Origin: Diaporthe sp. PMI_573
Lineage: Eukaryota > Ascomycota > Sordariomycetes > Diaporthales > Diaporthaceae
NCBI GenBank assembly: GCA_021399435.1
Contig: JAJTUP010000031.1
Coordinates: 248,001 to 312,000 of the forward strand
DNA length: 64,000 nt
Direction of reading: 5' to 3'
In this document: piece by piece, positions 22,088 to 33,480 of the stretch
Numbering within the stretch: position 1 is the first letter of the stretch
Layout: every line of letters starts with the position of its first letter
Notes under the pieces: model-generated
The model's input: the letters and a program-made list of their open reading frames with translations, nothing else
Database searches by the model: none
Told to the model about the DNA's origin: nothing
Position numbers and translations under genes: made by a program

Positions 22088-23621
22088 TCACGGGAAGAGC
22101 TGACGAAGCTGGAGCGGTTTCGCCAGTGACCTAGGAAGCCTACCAATTGGGTCAAAGCCGCGACACGATTACCTGGGCGCCGGGCTGAATCTTGCATAAC
22201 ACAATTCCGCAGAAGATTCGGAGTCCCATATGTATATCTCAATACCCGGAGCGAGACTCACTCCCTGAGCTTGACAGGTACTGCAGCGGGCGAGATCAGC
22301 GAGGAGTTGGTGCAGGGGAACTTGACAGCCGAGGATAGCAAAGGTGACACCGAGACGAGCTCGAATGGGTCGAGTCCGGCAGTGCTGTGAAGTTTGATGT
22401 ACGATTGCTGGCGGAGGTATCAAGGTCCCACACAGAAAGGCTTCTGGAAAAGTTGTGGAGGCAATCACTTTGAAGAGAACCAAAGACACATTTCATCCAC
22501 CAATCCCGCTCCATCAAAAGTTGACTTCTGTGGTCACTTCCGTGAGACATCGTATTTCGCCATACTCTCTAGGGCACTTCGCATTATGGGAAATAACTCG
22601 CTGAGCTTGGTAGGAAGTCTTAGCGGCGGATATGCACTGAAATGGGGATAGATCTTGGCAGTCTTGAGTCTTGGGAAGGTTCAAGGGCATAATTCATCAG
22701 GATTTGCCATCCGCGCCTGTGACCCAAACCTAGTATCATGCTCGCGAGAATATTTTGAGCAGAACGCCCTTGGCTACGTTTCCAATCTAATTTCCCCACA
22801 GCAAGCAGATTTCAAAGATACTGTATGATTAGCCCATATCTTGTATGTTCGACTTTGATGAAACCAGGAATTCCGCGTGTCGGCGTCCTCAGATGAACGC
22901 GAATATCTAGAGCAATCCACTTGTATATTTCAGAAAGGCTCCATACCATGCAATTATAATGAAAATGATTAGTTTCAATATGGCATGGGCACAAATAACA
23001 AGAAGAGGCTGCCTTCACCTTCCTAATATGACGTACGTGCTAAGGCCTGGGATCAAGGGACTTCTGATGCCAGCCTTGGAACTCAGAAGTCACCACTTGC
23101 CACTTCTGCTATGAGTATACGGATCCAATTAAGCGACAACGCGATTGATGAACACATCGTATCTGTCTCCAAGTTCAACTTTTCGTGCCAGCCTGAAGGA
23201 TACCATCGCTGATTCCCTTGCTGGATACGAGTGATAGGACCATTTCTGCAACGGACACAGAAGGCACAGCCAGCACACCTTTGTCTGGTGATAAATTTGG
23301 CAACAGCTTCAGAATGAATTAAAATGTACGACGGGGTGAGAGATCCGAGGCAGCAACTAGAAACTGTGGAGCCAGTGTTCAGCGACTTGAGTCTTGCATC
23401 GCCTCGATACCGCAGAGCCATGTCCATATGTAGTTATTCGCAGCAAGGACGTGAAGAGAAGAGAGAATTGAATTCCGCTACGTCAGAGCTAAACTAGGTA
23501 TATGATATGCTTGCTTCCTTCCCAAACACTGTACATGCATGCTGCTTTCACACATTACAATTTGATCATAGTGGGTCACATAATAAGTATCATCGTGTCC
23601 GTCGTCGAGCCGTGTTCCGCA
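22088..23621. other. Intergenic, no gene recognised
   Basis: Only short ORFs (22169-22489, 22394-22651, 23083-23427). The last reads a Cys-rich patch (RCAGCAFCVRC) but has no other support. It probably holds the 3' ends of two convergent genes. Confidence 0.5.
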
Positions 23622-24878
23622 TCACAGCTCCAGGGCCCCGGCCGCCCAACACTTGCCCACCCAACATGCGAGCAACGACTCTCTGGAATGCAGGCTCATG
23701 CTCGCGGCGACGCGGGATAAATCCAGCCTGCCCTCCGCGCTTTCAACAGCCACGACGCGGCCCTTGCCGTCCTTCCACTCATACCCCTTACTCCTGCCCC
23801 CGAGCCCGAGCGCGCCGCGCCTCTTCTCGACCGAGAACATGAGCCGCCGGTTCCACTCGAACTCGGGCTGGTAGCCGTACCTGGCGGACAGCTTCGACTC
23901 GCCCAGCGCCTCGCGCTCGCGCTCGCTCTTGCGCGTCATGTACCAGAACTTACACCCGCTCTTGCGCATGAATCCCTTCCCCATGCCGAGGAACCCGCCG
24001 CCCTCGAACCGGATGAAACCCCTGGTCCCGCTGCCCTCGTGGTTCGGGTCGCGGTGCATCTCGACCCGCCACGAGGGGCCGAACCCCAAGCCCGGCACAC
24101 CGAGGCCCCCGATCAGCTGCATCACCTGCAGCAGGTACAGCGTGTGCTCCTCCTCGTATCGGAGGAAGCGGCCCGAGTTATGGTGGTCACGGCTGAAGGC
24201 CAGCGTGCGACTCTCAAGGTGGTCCAGCTGCCGGATCCGAAGCTGGTACGGCCGCCCTGCCTTGCTGAGCCGCGTGTCTAGCTGATATGTGGGCGTCTGT
24301 GGTGAGGAGCCCGAGGATGAATAGATAAGTGGTGAGTGGAGGAGGAATGTTGCCGCGGTGGGGTCATGCCGTGAGTAACCAGGCGGGATTGACGGCCTCG
24401 GATGCAGCGGAACAGGCTCCGGGATGAACTCTTCCTGCGTTGGGGAGTAAGCTGGTGATCGAGGCTCCGGGTAGTCATATGGTGATGATGATGGGACTGT
24501 GAGGAGGTCGCCGGATGAGACCGGCTGTGCCGTCGACGGGCGGACGGGTGATATTGGTGATAATGGAGAGAGCGGTCCTCCGCTGTTGCGTCTTGCCCCG
24601 CTGAGGGCGTCTAGCAGAATGTTGTCCATGCCAATGACGGACATTGGCCCTCCGGAAGATGTCGATGGCCTGTGGCCGTTCAAGGCTGATTCATCGATGG
24701 TTGACATGGAGAACGGCCGCACCGCACTCGCCCGCGTCCGGAGTGTCCGCGGTCGCGGGCTGGGCGAATCGTCTCTCGGCGGCGCCCATGTTACTCGCGG
24801 CGGAGGCGTGTAGCCCCACTGCAGAGCCTCGTTATAAGAGGGAAGCTGAGGCTGACTTGATTCTACAGCCGCGGTCAT
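23622..24878 (-). CDS. Proline-rich conserved hypothetical protein, 418 aa
   Basis: Single exon; ATG at 24878 (an upstream GTG codon is not a start), stop at 23622. Residues 1-190 are disordered and rich in Pro/Ser, with an LPSYNEAL element near the N-terminus that resembles the PY-type motifs of Rsp5 adaptors. The C-terminal half is folded: RPYQLRIRQLDHLESRTLAFSRDHHNSG, a hydrophobic LYLLQVMQLIGGLGVPGLGFG, then a basic Trp/Tyr-rich region with KFWYMTRK, FEWNRRLMFSVEKRR and YEWKDGKGRVVAVE. This looks like a beta-rich domain conserved in ascomycetes, but I cannot name it. GC content is high, unlike the surrounding intergenic DNA. No membrane segment or signal peptide is obvious. Coding is certain; function is unknown. 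Confidence 0.8.
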   Translation of the reverse strand: MTAAVESSQPQLPSYNEALQWGYTPPPRVTWAPPRDDSPSPRPRTLRTRASAVRPFSMSTIDESALNGHRPSTSSGGPMSVIGMDNILLDALSGARRNSGGPLSPLSPISPVRPSTAQPVSSGDLLTVPSSSPYDYPEPRSPAYSPTQEEFIPEPVPLHPRPSIPPGYSRHDPTAATFLLHSPLIYSSSGSSPQTPTYQLDTRLSKAGRPYQLRIRQLDHLESRTLAFSRDHHNSGRFLRYEEEHTLYLLQVMQLIGGLGVPGLGFGPSWRVEMHRDPNHEGSGTRGFIRFEGGGFLGMGKGFMRKSGCKFWYMTRKSEREREALGESKLSARYGYQPEFEWNRRLMFSVEKRRGALGLGGRSKGYEWKDGKGRVVAVESAEGRLDLSRVAASMSLHSRESLLACWVGKCWAAGALEL

Positions 24879-25951
24879 CTCACTGCTCACTGTAGTGTGG
24901 GTTTTTGATTTCTTGGTTAGTTGGTCAACCAGATTGTTGTTGTTGTCAAATTGTCCTCAAATACAGTCGAAGACGCGAACACGTTACATCGCCCAGCGAG
25001 ATCGAGATACTCCTAGTAATCAGGCAGGGACGAAAAGGAGGATCACCCTGGTCAGGGGCACACGTGGTCAGTACTAACAGCCTTATATTGCGGCTTCATG
25101 CAAAGCGTCGAGAAGAACCAAGTTACGCACTGCGCCTCAGAATACAGTTTTGCGGCTGCTCATAGGTGATTGCGGATGCCAAGGTTGTACCCCAGGTTTC
25201 ATGAACGTGTCTGTGTTCAGGCATGTGACTAGCGCATCCCAGGAAAATTTCGTGGCTGCTCGCGTTCGATTACCAAGCTCTTGGCGGTGCAGATGGGATG
25301 TGGGCTGAGGCGCGCAGGCACCCGAGTATAAGGGGGCGCATGAGGCCGAGGGAAATAAGGGGCTCTTCATCCCAGCGAGGACCAGCCTTGGTGATGTGCA
25401 AACTCACGCCACTTGCTGCAGAAACAGACCATAGCCAGCCACGTGAGGGCTGACGATACAACAGCAATGTTCTGGCCACTCGTCACCCGGGAATTTCGAT
25501 GGCGGCACGAAACCCACTAAGAATAAGTGTGGTAATGCAGAGCTGCGCGGGAGTGCGAGACGAGCCGCACTGATGGCGGGCCCGCAGCCCGATGCAGAGG
25601 ACCCAGAAAGCACTACCCCAGAAAGGTAATTACAAGTCCGGGCCGTCCGCCAATGCAAAGTCCGAGGCGGAGATAACTTTGCAAGGAAAAGCAACCCTGA
25701 ATCCGACACTTCGGAGCCAGTTCTACCAACAACAGTAGCGGTAATCCGAGCCATCCGAGTATTGCCGCTATGACCGGTAGTTGGAGATGTAACTTCTGAC
25801 CAAGCGGGTGTATAAAAACGGATATCACGATGATATTGTTGGGGCTTCAGATTAGCGAGCGTCTACTGCAGAATCTTGTTGACTAGGAAAAAAGCAACAA
25901 CGACACAAACGAAGACGACGCGTGAGAAGCGGCCAGACCAGGACCACAATC
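24879..25951. other. Divergent promoter region, no gene recognised
   Basis: Lies between a minus-strand gene and the plus-strand decarboxylase, so it should hold both promoters. Short ORFs such as 25404-25754 and 25613-25828 on the minus strand have no motifs. Confidence 0.5.
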
Positions 25952-26926
25952 ATGGCGACACGAACCCCCATCATATCCCTTGAGGAGCACTTCATGTCCG
26001 CGGCTGCGGAGGCCACCCCCCACGCGACAGATGAGGCGTTTAAGAAGATCCCCGGTCTCTGGGAGAAATTCACCGAACTCGGTCCTATGCGCTTGAAGGA
26101 AATGGACGCGGGCCGAGTCACCCTTCAGGTGATCTCCCACGGACCAGGAGACCTGACTCCAGACGAATGTCGGGCGGCGAACGCCCAGCTCGCCCAGGCG
26201 GTCCAGACCCACCCGGAACGGTTCGCAGGCTTTGCCGTGCTGCCGATGGAACGCCCGGCAGAGGCAGCGACAGAGCTGCGGCGCACGTGCTCGGAAGCCA
26301 AGTTCCTGGGCGCTCTTGTCGACAGCCACACGGAATCAGGGACTTACTACGAGGGCCCCGAGTATGATATCCTGTGGGAAGCTGCATGCGAGCTGGACGT
26401 TCCGATCTACATACATCCGACTTGGCCCTCCGAGGCGCTGTTCAGCACTTACAGATCAAAGGCGATCCCGGAACAAGTGTCTGCAGCAATATCCGCATTC
26501 GGGTTCGGCTGGCACAGCGACGTCGCCGTACACGTACTGCGGCTCTATGCCGGGGGTGTCTTTGACAGGTTTCCGAGGCTCAAGGTCGTTATTGGACACT
26601 TCGGCGAGATGATCCCCTTCATGCTCCAGCGTATCGAGCGAGTATCAAGCCGCTGGGGCAGGACGCGAACGTTCCGGGAGGTCTGGGACGAGAATGTGTG
26701 GCTGACGACAAGCGGGAACTGGGCCTTGGACCCATTGGCGTGCATTTTGAGGAACACCAAGAAGGACAGGATCATGTACAGCGTGGACTACCCTTTTGCG
26801 AGCAACGAGGATGGACTAAAGTGGCTCGAAGAGCTTGAAGGTAGCGGCTTGGTGAGCAAGGAGGAACTGGAAGGAATACAGTGGAAGAATGCCGCGAGGC
26901 TGTTGAAGGTTGAGGTGAAAGCTTGA
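25952..26926 (+). CDS. Amidohydrolase-2 decarboxylase (2,3-dihydroxybenzoate type)
   Basis: Single exon, 324 residues, ATG at 25952 (MATRTPIISLEEHF). The family is the metal-dependent amidohydrolase-2 decarboxylases: the N-terminal LEEHF replaces the classical HxH as in 2,3-dihydroxybenzoate and related gamma-resorcylate decarboxylases. Further marks are QVISHGPG, GFAVLPM, LGALVDSHTESGTYYEGPEYDILWEA, PIYIHPTW (metal His), VIGHFGEMIPFMLQRI (metal His) and SVDYPFASNEDGLKWLEEL (catalytic Asp). It probably removes CO2 non-oxidatively from a hydroxylated benzoate, in the cytosol. It is convergent with an O-methyltransferase 264 bp away, so the two may act on related phenolics, though tail-to-tail order does not itself show co-regulation. 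The superfamily is very sure; the exact substrate is not. Confidence 0.88.
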   Translation: MATRTPIISLEEHFMSAAAEATPHATDEAFKKIPGLWEKFTELGPMRLKEMDAGRVTLQVISHGPGDLTPDECRAANAQLAQAVQTHPERFAGFAVLPMERPAEAATELRRTCSEAKFLGALVDSHTESGTYYEGPEYDILWEAACELDVPIYIHPTWPSEALFSTYRSKAIPEQVSAAISAFGFGWHSDVAVHVLRLYAGGVFDRFPRLKVVIGHFGEMIPFMLQRIERVSSRWGRTRTFREVWDENVWLTTSGNWALDPLACILRNTKKDRIMYSVDYPFASNEDGLKWLEELEGSGLVSKEELEGIQWKNAARLLKVEVKA

Positions 26927-27190
26927 GCTGTAGTTTGAGGCTATCAGATAGCGTGATACTGGAAAATCCCTACTCCAAGTCACTTGTCTGCATCCTGCCC
27001 CGGATGTGGATGTCCATCTCATGTCGTCCAAGGATCAGCAATGCAGTGTGTTCTCGTGGCATGCCGTGTGATGTCCCAAATCTTTCATTTCGGCCCTGCC
27101 TTTGATCTCAGCGACTTTGCGTGTAGTGTTAAACGTGAATATATAAGACGACAGACTGAGCCAACGCAGACTCGCGAATACTTCTCGTTG

Positions 27191-28471
27191 TCATGAAAGA
27201 TCCAAATCAACCACAGGCTCACCATATCCGTCACTATCGATTAAGGTGCATTCTACACATGCCTCAGGCTCGATGCCTCTCCAAATCTTCTTCACACCCA
27301 GCCCACTCTTGGCCAGCAGCTGCCGCCAGTGAGCCTCGGTGCGCTCCAACCCGCCGATACGGAACATGGTGAAGTCTCTTACTGCTTCTTGCATATCGAT
27401 ACTAGTGGTGGGAAGGACCAAGTCCGCCAGCAGCAATTTGGTCTGAGGCCGTGCCTTCATGATAGGGGTCAGATGGTCGAGGATGATGGTCACCGAGGAG
27501 TCGTCCCAGTCATGGATGATGTGCCGGAGGTAGTACACATGCGCGGCCCTGATCGGCTGAGGTTTGAAAATATCATGGGCCATGAACTCGATAAGGTCGG
27601 GCGGGCCGTCTGGGGCGGTCTCGAGCACCGATTGGAGATCCTGGACGACGACTCGGCCTTTGAGGCCAGGGTTTTGCTTTCGGACCTCCTCCATGATATG
27701 TCCCTGGCCACCGGCGACGTCTACGATGGCGACATCGTCTTTTTCGATGTCCAGCTTTTCGAGCTCGCTGCCGAATGGGTAGGCAGTAGGCGTCAAGCCT
27801 CCAGTACTCAGAGACATCATGCCTTTGACCATATCTGCTGCGCGGACTGGATCCTGGGTGAGGCGAATCCACCTTTCTCGAGGTAGGCCTTCGGAGTAGG
27901 TCGTTGAGAAGCATTTCTGCTGAATCGAGTTGCGAACTGTTGGAACAACTTCCTGGAGAATGAATCGGTTGAATGATACGTGATTGGGGTCCAGGTATGG
28001 ACGTCCAAGGTATGTGAGACCATAGCCAGGTTCTCCCAGATCTAGCACATCAACAAGAAGTCCAGCTGCTGTCAGCTGCCGCAGGATCCGGACTGTGACA
28101 TGAATGAGCGAGTGAGTCAGAACCCATTGACGACTTGTTTTGATTGATAACAGACCAGTAGTTCCTGCATCTGCTTCTGAAATTTTCAAAATCTCTGACA
28201 GGGTGACGAGTTTCTTGTTTCGTAATCCCTCCCAGATCCCGAGAGTTGCTGCAATGTCGATAGACATCGCAATGTTGACCTGAAATGCGCGGGGCCAGAC
28301 TGCAGCATCAGGATCTTCGATGGAGGTTATCAGCCTTTTACATTCAAGCAAAAGGTTGTTTCGAGCTCTGGAAGCTTCGTAGGCTTCAAATGTGTCTAGT
28401 GCACCCGCAGCAGCATTGATGCGGGCAACGAGGGCAAGAAGTTCTTCTTGGGGTGCTTGAGAACGCATCAT
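27191..28471 (-). CDS. SAM-dependent O-methyltransferase (COMT type)
   Basis: ATG at 28471, stop at 27191. The frame is open throughout (426 codons), but 28093-28155 looks like a 63-nt stop-free intron (GTCTGT...TCACAG). Removing it joins SEADAGTT to VRILRQL, as in homologues, giving 405 residues. Features: an N-terminal dimerisation region, then the AdoMet-binding VDVAGGQGHIMEEV, DLQSVLE, the PF00891-type MAHDIFKPQPI, the catalytic-His context LRHIIHDWDDS, and MKARPQTKLLLADLVLP. It should methylate a phenolic hydroxyl in the cytosol, and such enzymes often belong to secondary metabolism. Its neighbour, the hydroxybenzoate decarboxylase, would supply or consume a compatible phenol (inference). 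No polyketide or peptide synthase is in the window. Family sure, substrate unknown. Confidence 0.88.
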   Translation of the reverse strand: MMRSQAPQEELLALVARINAAAGALDTFEAYEASRARNNLLLECKRLITSIEDPDAAVWPRAFQVNIAMSIDIAATLGIWEGLRNKKLVTLSEILKISEADAGTTGLLSIKTSRQWVLTHSLIHVTVRILRQLTAAGLLVDVLDLGEPGYGLTYLGRPYLDPNHVSFNRFILQEVVPTVRNSIQQKCFSTTYSEGLPRERWIRLTQDPVRAADMVKGMMSLSTGGLTPTAYPFGSELEKLDIEKDDVAIVDVAGGQGHIMEEVRKQNPGLKGRVVVQDLQSVLETAPDGPPDLIEFMAHDIFKPQPIRAAHVYYLRHIIHDWDDSSVTIILDHLTPIMKARPQTKLLLADLVLPTTSIDMQEAVRDFTMFRIGGLERTEAHWRQLLAKSGLGVKKIWRGIEPEACVECTLIDSDGYGEPVVDLDLS

Positions 28472-28895
28472 GAGAGGCGTGCGGTCATTTCATGGAGATG
28501 TCGGTGAAGGGGGCTTTGTGGACTTTTTCCTATAAATGTTTGAAACACATTACTCGTTCTGGGGCATGTATTTCTGTACCTGATTGACCTGAGCTCAGTC
28601 CCAATCATGGTTTGCCTTACTTTTCTTGCGGGTGTAGCTCGACGAGAATCCGCTCGCTTAAGCAGAGACCTCGCCTGTTGGTGTCTGAGTCTCCGAGTCC
28701 CGTGCTTGATTCTCATGCAATAGGCCCTTCTCCTCTCCGAGACATCAATGTTCGAATCCTGATGGGCCGCGGTCGACCGGACGTCATGCTCTGCAACTTG
28801 TCTCACAAGGAGCCCTGCTTGCACCCGTCATACCTCTGATCAGTACCACGTCTAAATGACACCCGAACTTTGCGATGACGTTCTTAACGGACGTT
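28472..28895. other. Promoter of the methyltransferase / 3' end of the SET gene
   Basis: No gene recognised in 424 bases. Both flanking genes are on the minus strand. ORFs 28468-28824 and 28612-28839 have no motif. Confidence 0.5.
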
Positions 28896-29923
28896 TCATT
28901 TAGACTTGCACCCCGTGCAGTCGCAAACAAAGCCCCACATACGCTGCGTTTCTGCCTGCCACTCGCTGCGACTGAAGAGTTTGTGATCCAGATATCTCAG
29001 TGTGAGCTCCTCCCCTTCCTCGATGTCTCGGATCGAAGTCACAACCTTGTTCCCTTCTGAAGTCTGTCTGGATCTCGTATTTGGCTGGCATGCATGGTTG
29101 ACACGGCTGGTCGTGAGGAAAAGTCTGCCAAGCCTCCAGTGCAACCCACCGCCGGGCAACGCCGTGGAAAACACATTTGTCTCGAATGTGCAGTATAGCC
29201 GTACAACAAAGTCAAGCTCCGTGTCGTCAAATCTGACTCCCAATTTACTCAAGTTCGATCGGAACCAGTCGTGCGTTCCCGCTTTGACGTGGGGGTGTAG
29301 GCCTGCGAATTGTCGACGAGAATCGATTGGAAGCCGGACGTACTGAGCAAGGAGCTGGATTAATACCACACTCAGTAGTTCGATAGCCTCTTCTTCGTTG
29401 GCTGGCTCTTGCACTGGTTCTTGGATGGATAGCGCGAATGGGTCATCGAGCACAATGCTGCCAGCAGGGATCCGACGTATAGCAACTGCGCCCAGCCCTT
29501 TGCCTGGCATTTTGCGTATCATGAATGGCGGCCCTGTTCGACATTGGTTTTGCTAAGAGACGATGTCACTTGAATATTGCAATGAACGAACATCTTACCT
29601 TTGAGATTTGCTGGGCAAGGTTTCGAGAACGAGCTACCATGGAGTGGATCATCCTCTGACACTATATCCAGTAGGCGTCGAATGTGCACAGGAATATTCT
29701 CTTTATAAGTATCTGTGTCGACTCCCATAAGGCTTGAGAGGAATGAATCGTAACGAAGGTCGTCTTGGAATGGGTCGTCTTCCTGCAGTTCTGGGAGGAG
29801 TCCCTCTAGCTGTGATGGAAAAACATCGTCGTCAAGTTCCATTCCCGAGAGACCAAGTATTACTGTGGTATCGAGAGGGTAAGTGAAGGTAAATTGTATT
29901 TCAGCTGCCGTTTCGCTACACAT
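28896..29923 (-). CDS. SET-domain protein, 320 aa
   Basis: Two exons on the minus strand, 29599-29923 and 28896-29533, separated by a 65-nt intron (GTAAGA...AACAG) that joins NLKG to PPFMIRKMPGKGLGAVA in phase. The SET motifs are in order: GKGLGAVAIRRIPAGSIVLDD, FLTTSRVNHACQPNT (the NHxCxPN motif), EGEELTLRYLD (the GEEL(T)xxY motif) and a post-SET-like FVCDCTGCKSK. A typical fungal SET protein of the SMYD-like class would methylate lysine on a protein substrate, histone or not. The N-terminal 108 residues are acidic with no recognised domain. An additional 5' exon is possible, because the acidic segment starts abruptly at ATG 29923. The domain is sure; the target is unknown. Confidence 0.82.
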
Positions 29924-31358
29924 TCATGGGATGAGTTTGTCGTGATTTCTGTGCAAAACACAGTAAACATAAATGAAAGCATGGTCAACCTTTTGAACAA
30001 TTGGCAATAAGAATTTCCAAGCCTTTAAGTGATTTTCTTACTCATGTTCTCCATATTCATGCTGATCGATGGATCCGACCTGTATCTGACTGCAGAGACA
30101 AATCGGAAAAAAATGACTCAGATCCGACGAGAAGACCCAGTCGCCCGTGATATTTGTACTGATAATGGTAATAGACTCCACTTGATTTCGATGATTTTTT
30201 GTATGACGTCAATATTGAAAGCTTTACTCATTCGAGGGATTCTATTGAGCTGTATTGGGGTCTGGGCATCACGCATACCAAAAAGAGAAGCTAAACAATG
30301 CTCACGAAATGAGATATTTCATACCCTTTGCGACGGCTGCTGTGGTTAAAACAGCTGAAACCGAGCCCAAGACATGCATGCCTGGGGTGATGATATTAAT
30401 TAATATCTGTGCGATGGCACGTCCCGTGATTGTCTCTACATGCCTCATATTGACACTCAGCTCCTCAAACTTGTCGGTAGCGGATTACCTGCCTAGTTGT
30501 TTACGAGCTTTTGCAGCTCAAAATTAGTGAGATAAAGCGTGTAGCCTACCAAAAATGTCTGATTTCAGGTGTTTTCTTCGTCATCCCATACAAGCGTAAG
30601 CGTTACCTGCGTTTACATGACGCGGCCATAGCAGCTATGTAGTGGACCACCGAGACATTCAGCACTACTGTGAGATTAATCTCTTGGGGATAACCTCTTA
30701 TTGAATTAACCCCCCCCCCCACCTCTCCTCTCTGGGGCAACCTCCTATGGGATGATCTATACGACAGCTGGGTAGCTGGTAATCGGGCTACATAGGCTCT
30801 GCAATGTCGTTTTTTTGTATGTTTGAGAATATGGCTATGTTGCTGTAATGATTCACGTGATCACCTGATATTCCTGCGCTAAGTTGAGAAAGCACTTGAT
30901 TCTGTTGAGGTGGATGGATGGTTTAATCTGTCTTTCCTCGTTTCACCATAGCAAAGCATCCAATTCGAGAGCCTCGAAGTGTATATCAATACGACCAGGT
31001 GTGCGCAAAGGTTATGATATTTATATGAAGCCAAATACCTCAAATTATGCAGACAGGCCTTTAGGGGCTCAGAATATTGAATTGGAGCCTCAGGTGATGT
31101 ACCACGCCATATAGGGGCAACTTATGTATATCGAGATCAACTTCATTGTAAAGAGTTGAAAAGTTGCATTTTGAATACAGAATATTTGCCATAGTAAAGT
31201 TTGCCTCGCACTTTCAGTTTCTCATTTACCTCCCTATGTGCCTGTCTCACGGACTTCAAATTCAACCTGAGAATCACAAACCGCCTCAGTCTGGTCGAGA
31301 GGCTGAAAAGGAGAGTGTTTTAGCCGGCTTATCTCGAATAAATTGCCGACTCATTCAT
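29924..31358. other. Intergenic, no gene recognised
   Basis: About 1.4 kb, AT-leaning, with a C-homopolymer at about 30710-30722 and only short ORFs (30029-30349, 30255-30527, 30884-31114). Nothing supportable. Confidence 0.55.
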
Positions 31359-32447
31359 TCAAAGCCTGACAGGATGCTGATTGTACTTGGCGTTCCTCCT
31401 TCCCAAAGCTGTCCCATTAATGCTCGAGTTGAGCCCACATCCTGCATTGACACACGAGGATACAGTGTGAATCCACTTGATCTGTCCACCCTCGATCCTG
31501 AACAGGTGGCTGTCCGGCATTGCCTGATCAGGAACGGAGCGGTCAAGCCCTGGAAAGCCCACAAACAGATCCACGGCTCCGTATTCCTCGTCGATAATGT
31601 AGCGGCGGTAGGGAATCTTGATGTTGTTGGGCAGACCGCCGATGGTGCAGGTCTCGCCGGTCGGGTTGCTCTCACCGGTGTAGGCGCCACCCTCGAGCCG
31701 CGCGCACGTCGGGCCAAAGGGGACTACGACGCTCTCGTTGTTGAAGCGGTCGAAGTAGGCGTCGCCGGCGGCCTTGATTACGGCTCGGGTGTCCCACTGC
31801 TCTGTGGGAATAGGGTCCCAGTTCTCGATGGAATTCCAGTAGAGGTAACCTGTGGCGTTGAAGAGCCAGTCGCCCGCATCGGTGACGATCGACTCCATGT
31901 GCGAGATCTCGCCATCGTCGGTGTAGAGTATCCTCGTGCCGATGACATAGGGGTGGTCCGGATCGGTCACAATGAGCTCGGTGAAGGTGGCGCACTGGAC
32001 GGTATCGTGAATGCTTCGATTGTGGTCGATGTTCAGGGATTGGGTCAGGATGCCTGTCCGGACGTCCACGGCTTGGCCATTCTCGGAGTACTAGAAAGAA
32101 GCATGTCAATAATAGTTCATCTCTTGTAAAAAAAGAATGGACAAGTAAAACTCCGGTTGATGACCAATGTCTGAGTAACGCCGTGACGCTTGACATTCCA
32201 GGTGTACTGTACTAGCCAGCATATTTTCAAGCACAAAGTGAAGTCAAGTAGGAGGAAAAGGCATATGAAAGTTTTTCTACTAGAAACTCACGGTGGCAAC
32301 ATCGATGAATGGTGGCATATCCTCGACGCTTCCAGTTGCCTGTGCGTCAACATATTGGATGGCCAATTCCTTGAGGTCCTCTCGGTCACATGCCGCCGAG
32401 GCAGTGGTAGCAATAGATGCTAGAAGGAACAAGGCGTAAGACTGCAT
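31359..32447 (-). CDS. Secreted DUF8021-type protein, 295 aa
   Basis: Two exons on the minus strand, 32292-32447 and 31359-32090, with a 201-nt intron (GTGAGT...TCTAG). The join gives PPFIDVATYSENGQAVDVRTG, matching the usual ATYTEN...GIL context of this fungal family. The first 18 residues (MQSYALFLLASIATTASA) form a signal peptide. The mature part contains LNIDHNRSIHDTVQCATFTEL, DAGDWLFNATGYLYWNS, PIPTEQWDTRAVIKAAGDAYFDRFNN, GPTCARLEGGAYTG, VGFPGLDRS and IKWIHTVSSCVNAGCG, with paired Cys that suit secretion. Family members are common in ascomycetes and mostly uncharacterised, so I give no reaction. Part of the intron is also open (TWNVKRHGVTQTLVINRS), so retention could add residues. The family name is from memory of the motif pattern. 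Confidence 0.75.
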
Positions 32448-33480
32448 CTTTCTTGTTGGCTGCCAAGCGCAATTCAGTTGAAGAGGTGTGGTTGTGCTGC
32501 AATTTCAGATACTTGTTTTACGTTCGCTGGGAAGCTGTCGTCTTTTTATAGTTACGTACCCTGCCATATTAGAACTCGTTCTGGAGCAAATGATATTCAG
32601 CCCTGAGGTTTCTCTCAACAGTCTCTCGGGGAACCATGCTACCCCTCACAAGTTCTACGGAATGTGAACCTTTGCAGCATCAAATCCTCCTGCAGCAACA
32701 GTTCTAATGCAATGATTCTTTATCCGGAGCGGTCTATGTGTGGATCTTTATATTGACGAGAATTATTCCATGTACGTTCACAATCGGGCGGAACAAAGTT
32801 CTAAACCCCGCCCGCCTCAAGGCCTTCTTCCGTAGTATTGCCTAAGTGGCTCGCTCCCCAGAAATGAACCAGCAGCGGGGACGACGATTTGCCGAATCAC
32901 CACCATTTTGCCTAGCAGTGTAATGCCAAGAGCATTCATCGGACAAGCGAAATGCCCAAACCAAAATTCACACTTCGACTGTTACACTTAATAGTAGTCT
33001 AAGGGTCTGGCCCTTCTTTTCCATATTTGTGACACCATTTCGGTACGAGCCGTTCCCTCTGCCAATATCGCCAGGGTTGGGAGATGGACGACACTATGCC
33101 ATATTTGTGGCGAGGAGTGGAATGAGGATTCGCATTCTACCTAATGTGCAGCACTGAATTCCGGGATTGTACGTTAGCTATTCAGTTGGTCACGGTGTAT
33201 CTAGCAGGATAAGGAAAGGAGTGAAGTTGTGCAACAACAAAAGTTTCTTCCCTCGCGTAATATTTCCTCAAAGCTTCTAACATCTTAAATTGGTTGCTTT
33301 CTTGGCATGGAGAGGTCACACTCGCGTACAACAAGTCGAGACGGTCTTTATTCAGCGGGCACTTTATTATTGCTACTTGGTTTTGGGCGGAGCGGAGCTC
33401 AATACTGCAATTCAGCTGGGAAAACTATACAAATCGTATGCGTGCTTACCTCACGTAGCGCATATCCAGGACTGCATCTC
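32448..33480. other. Intergenic, no gene recognised
   Basis: About 1 kb containing the promoter of the secreted protein (starting at 32447) and the 3' side of the amidoligase-like gene. No ORF over 90 codons, no repeat noticed. Confidence 0.55.

Noticed and set aside
31164..32129. 321-codon plus-strand ORF
   Set aside because: It is antisense to the secreted DUF8021-type gene, whose motifs and signal peptide are on the minus strand.
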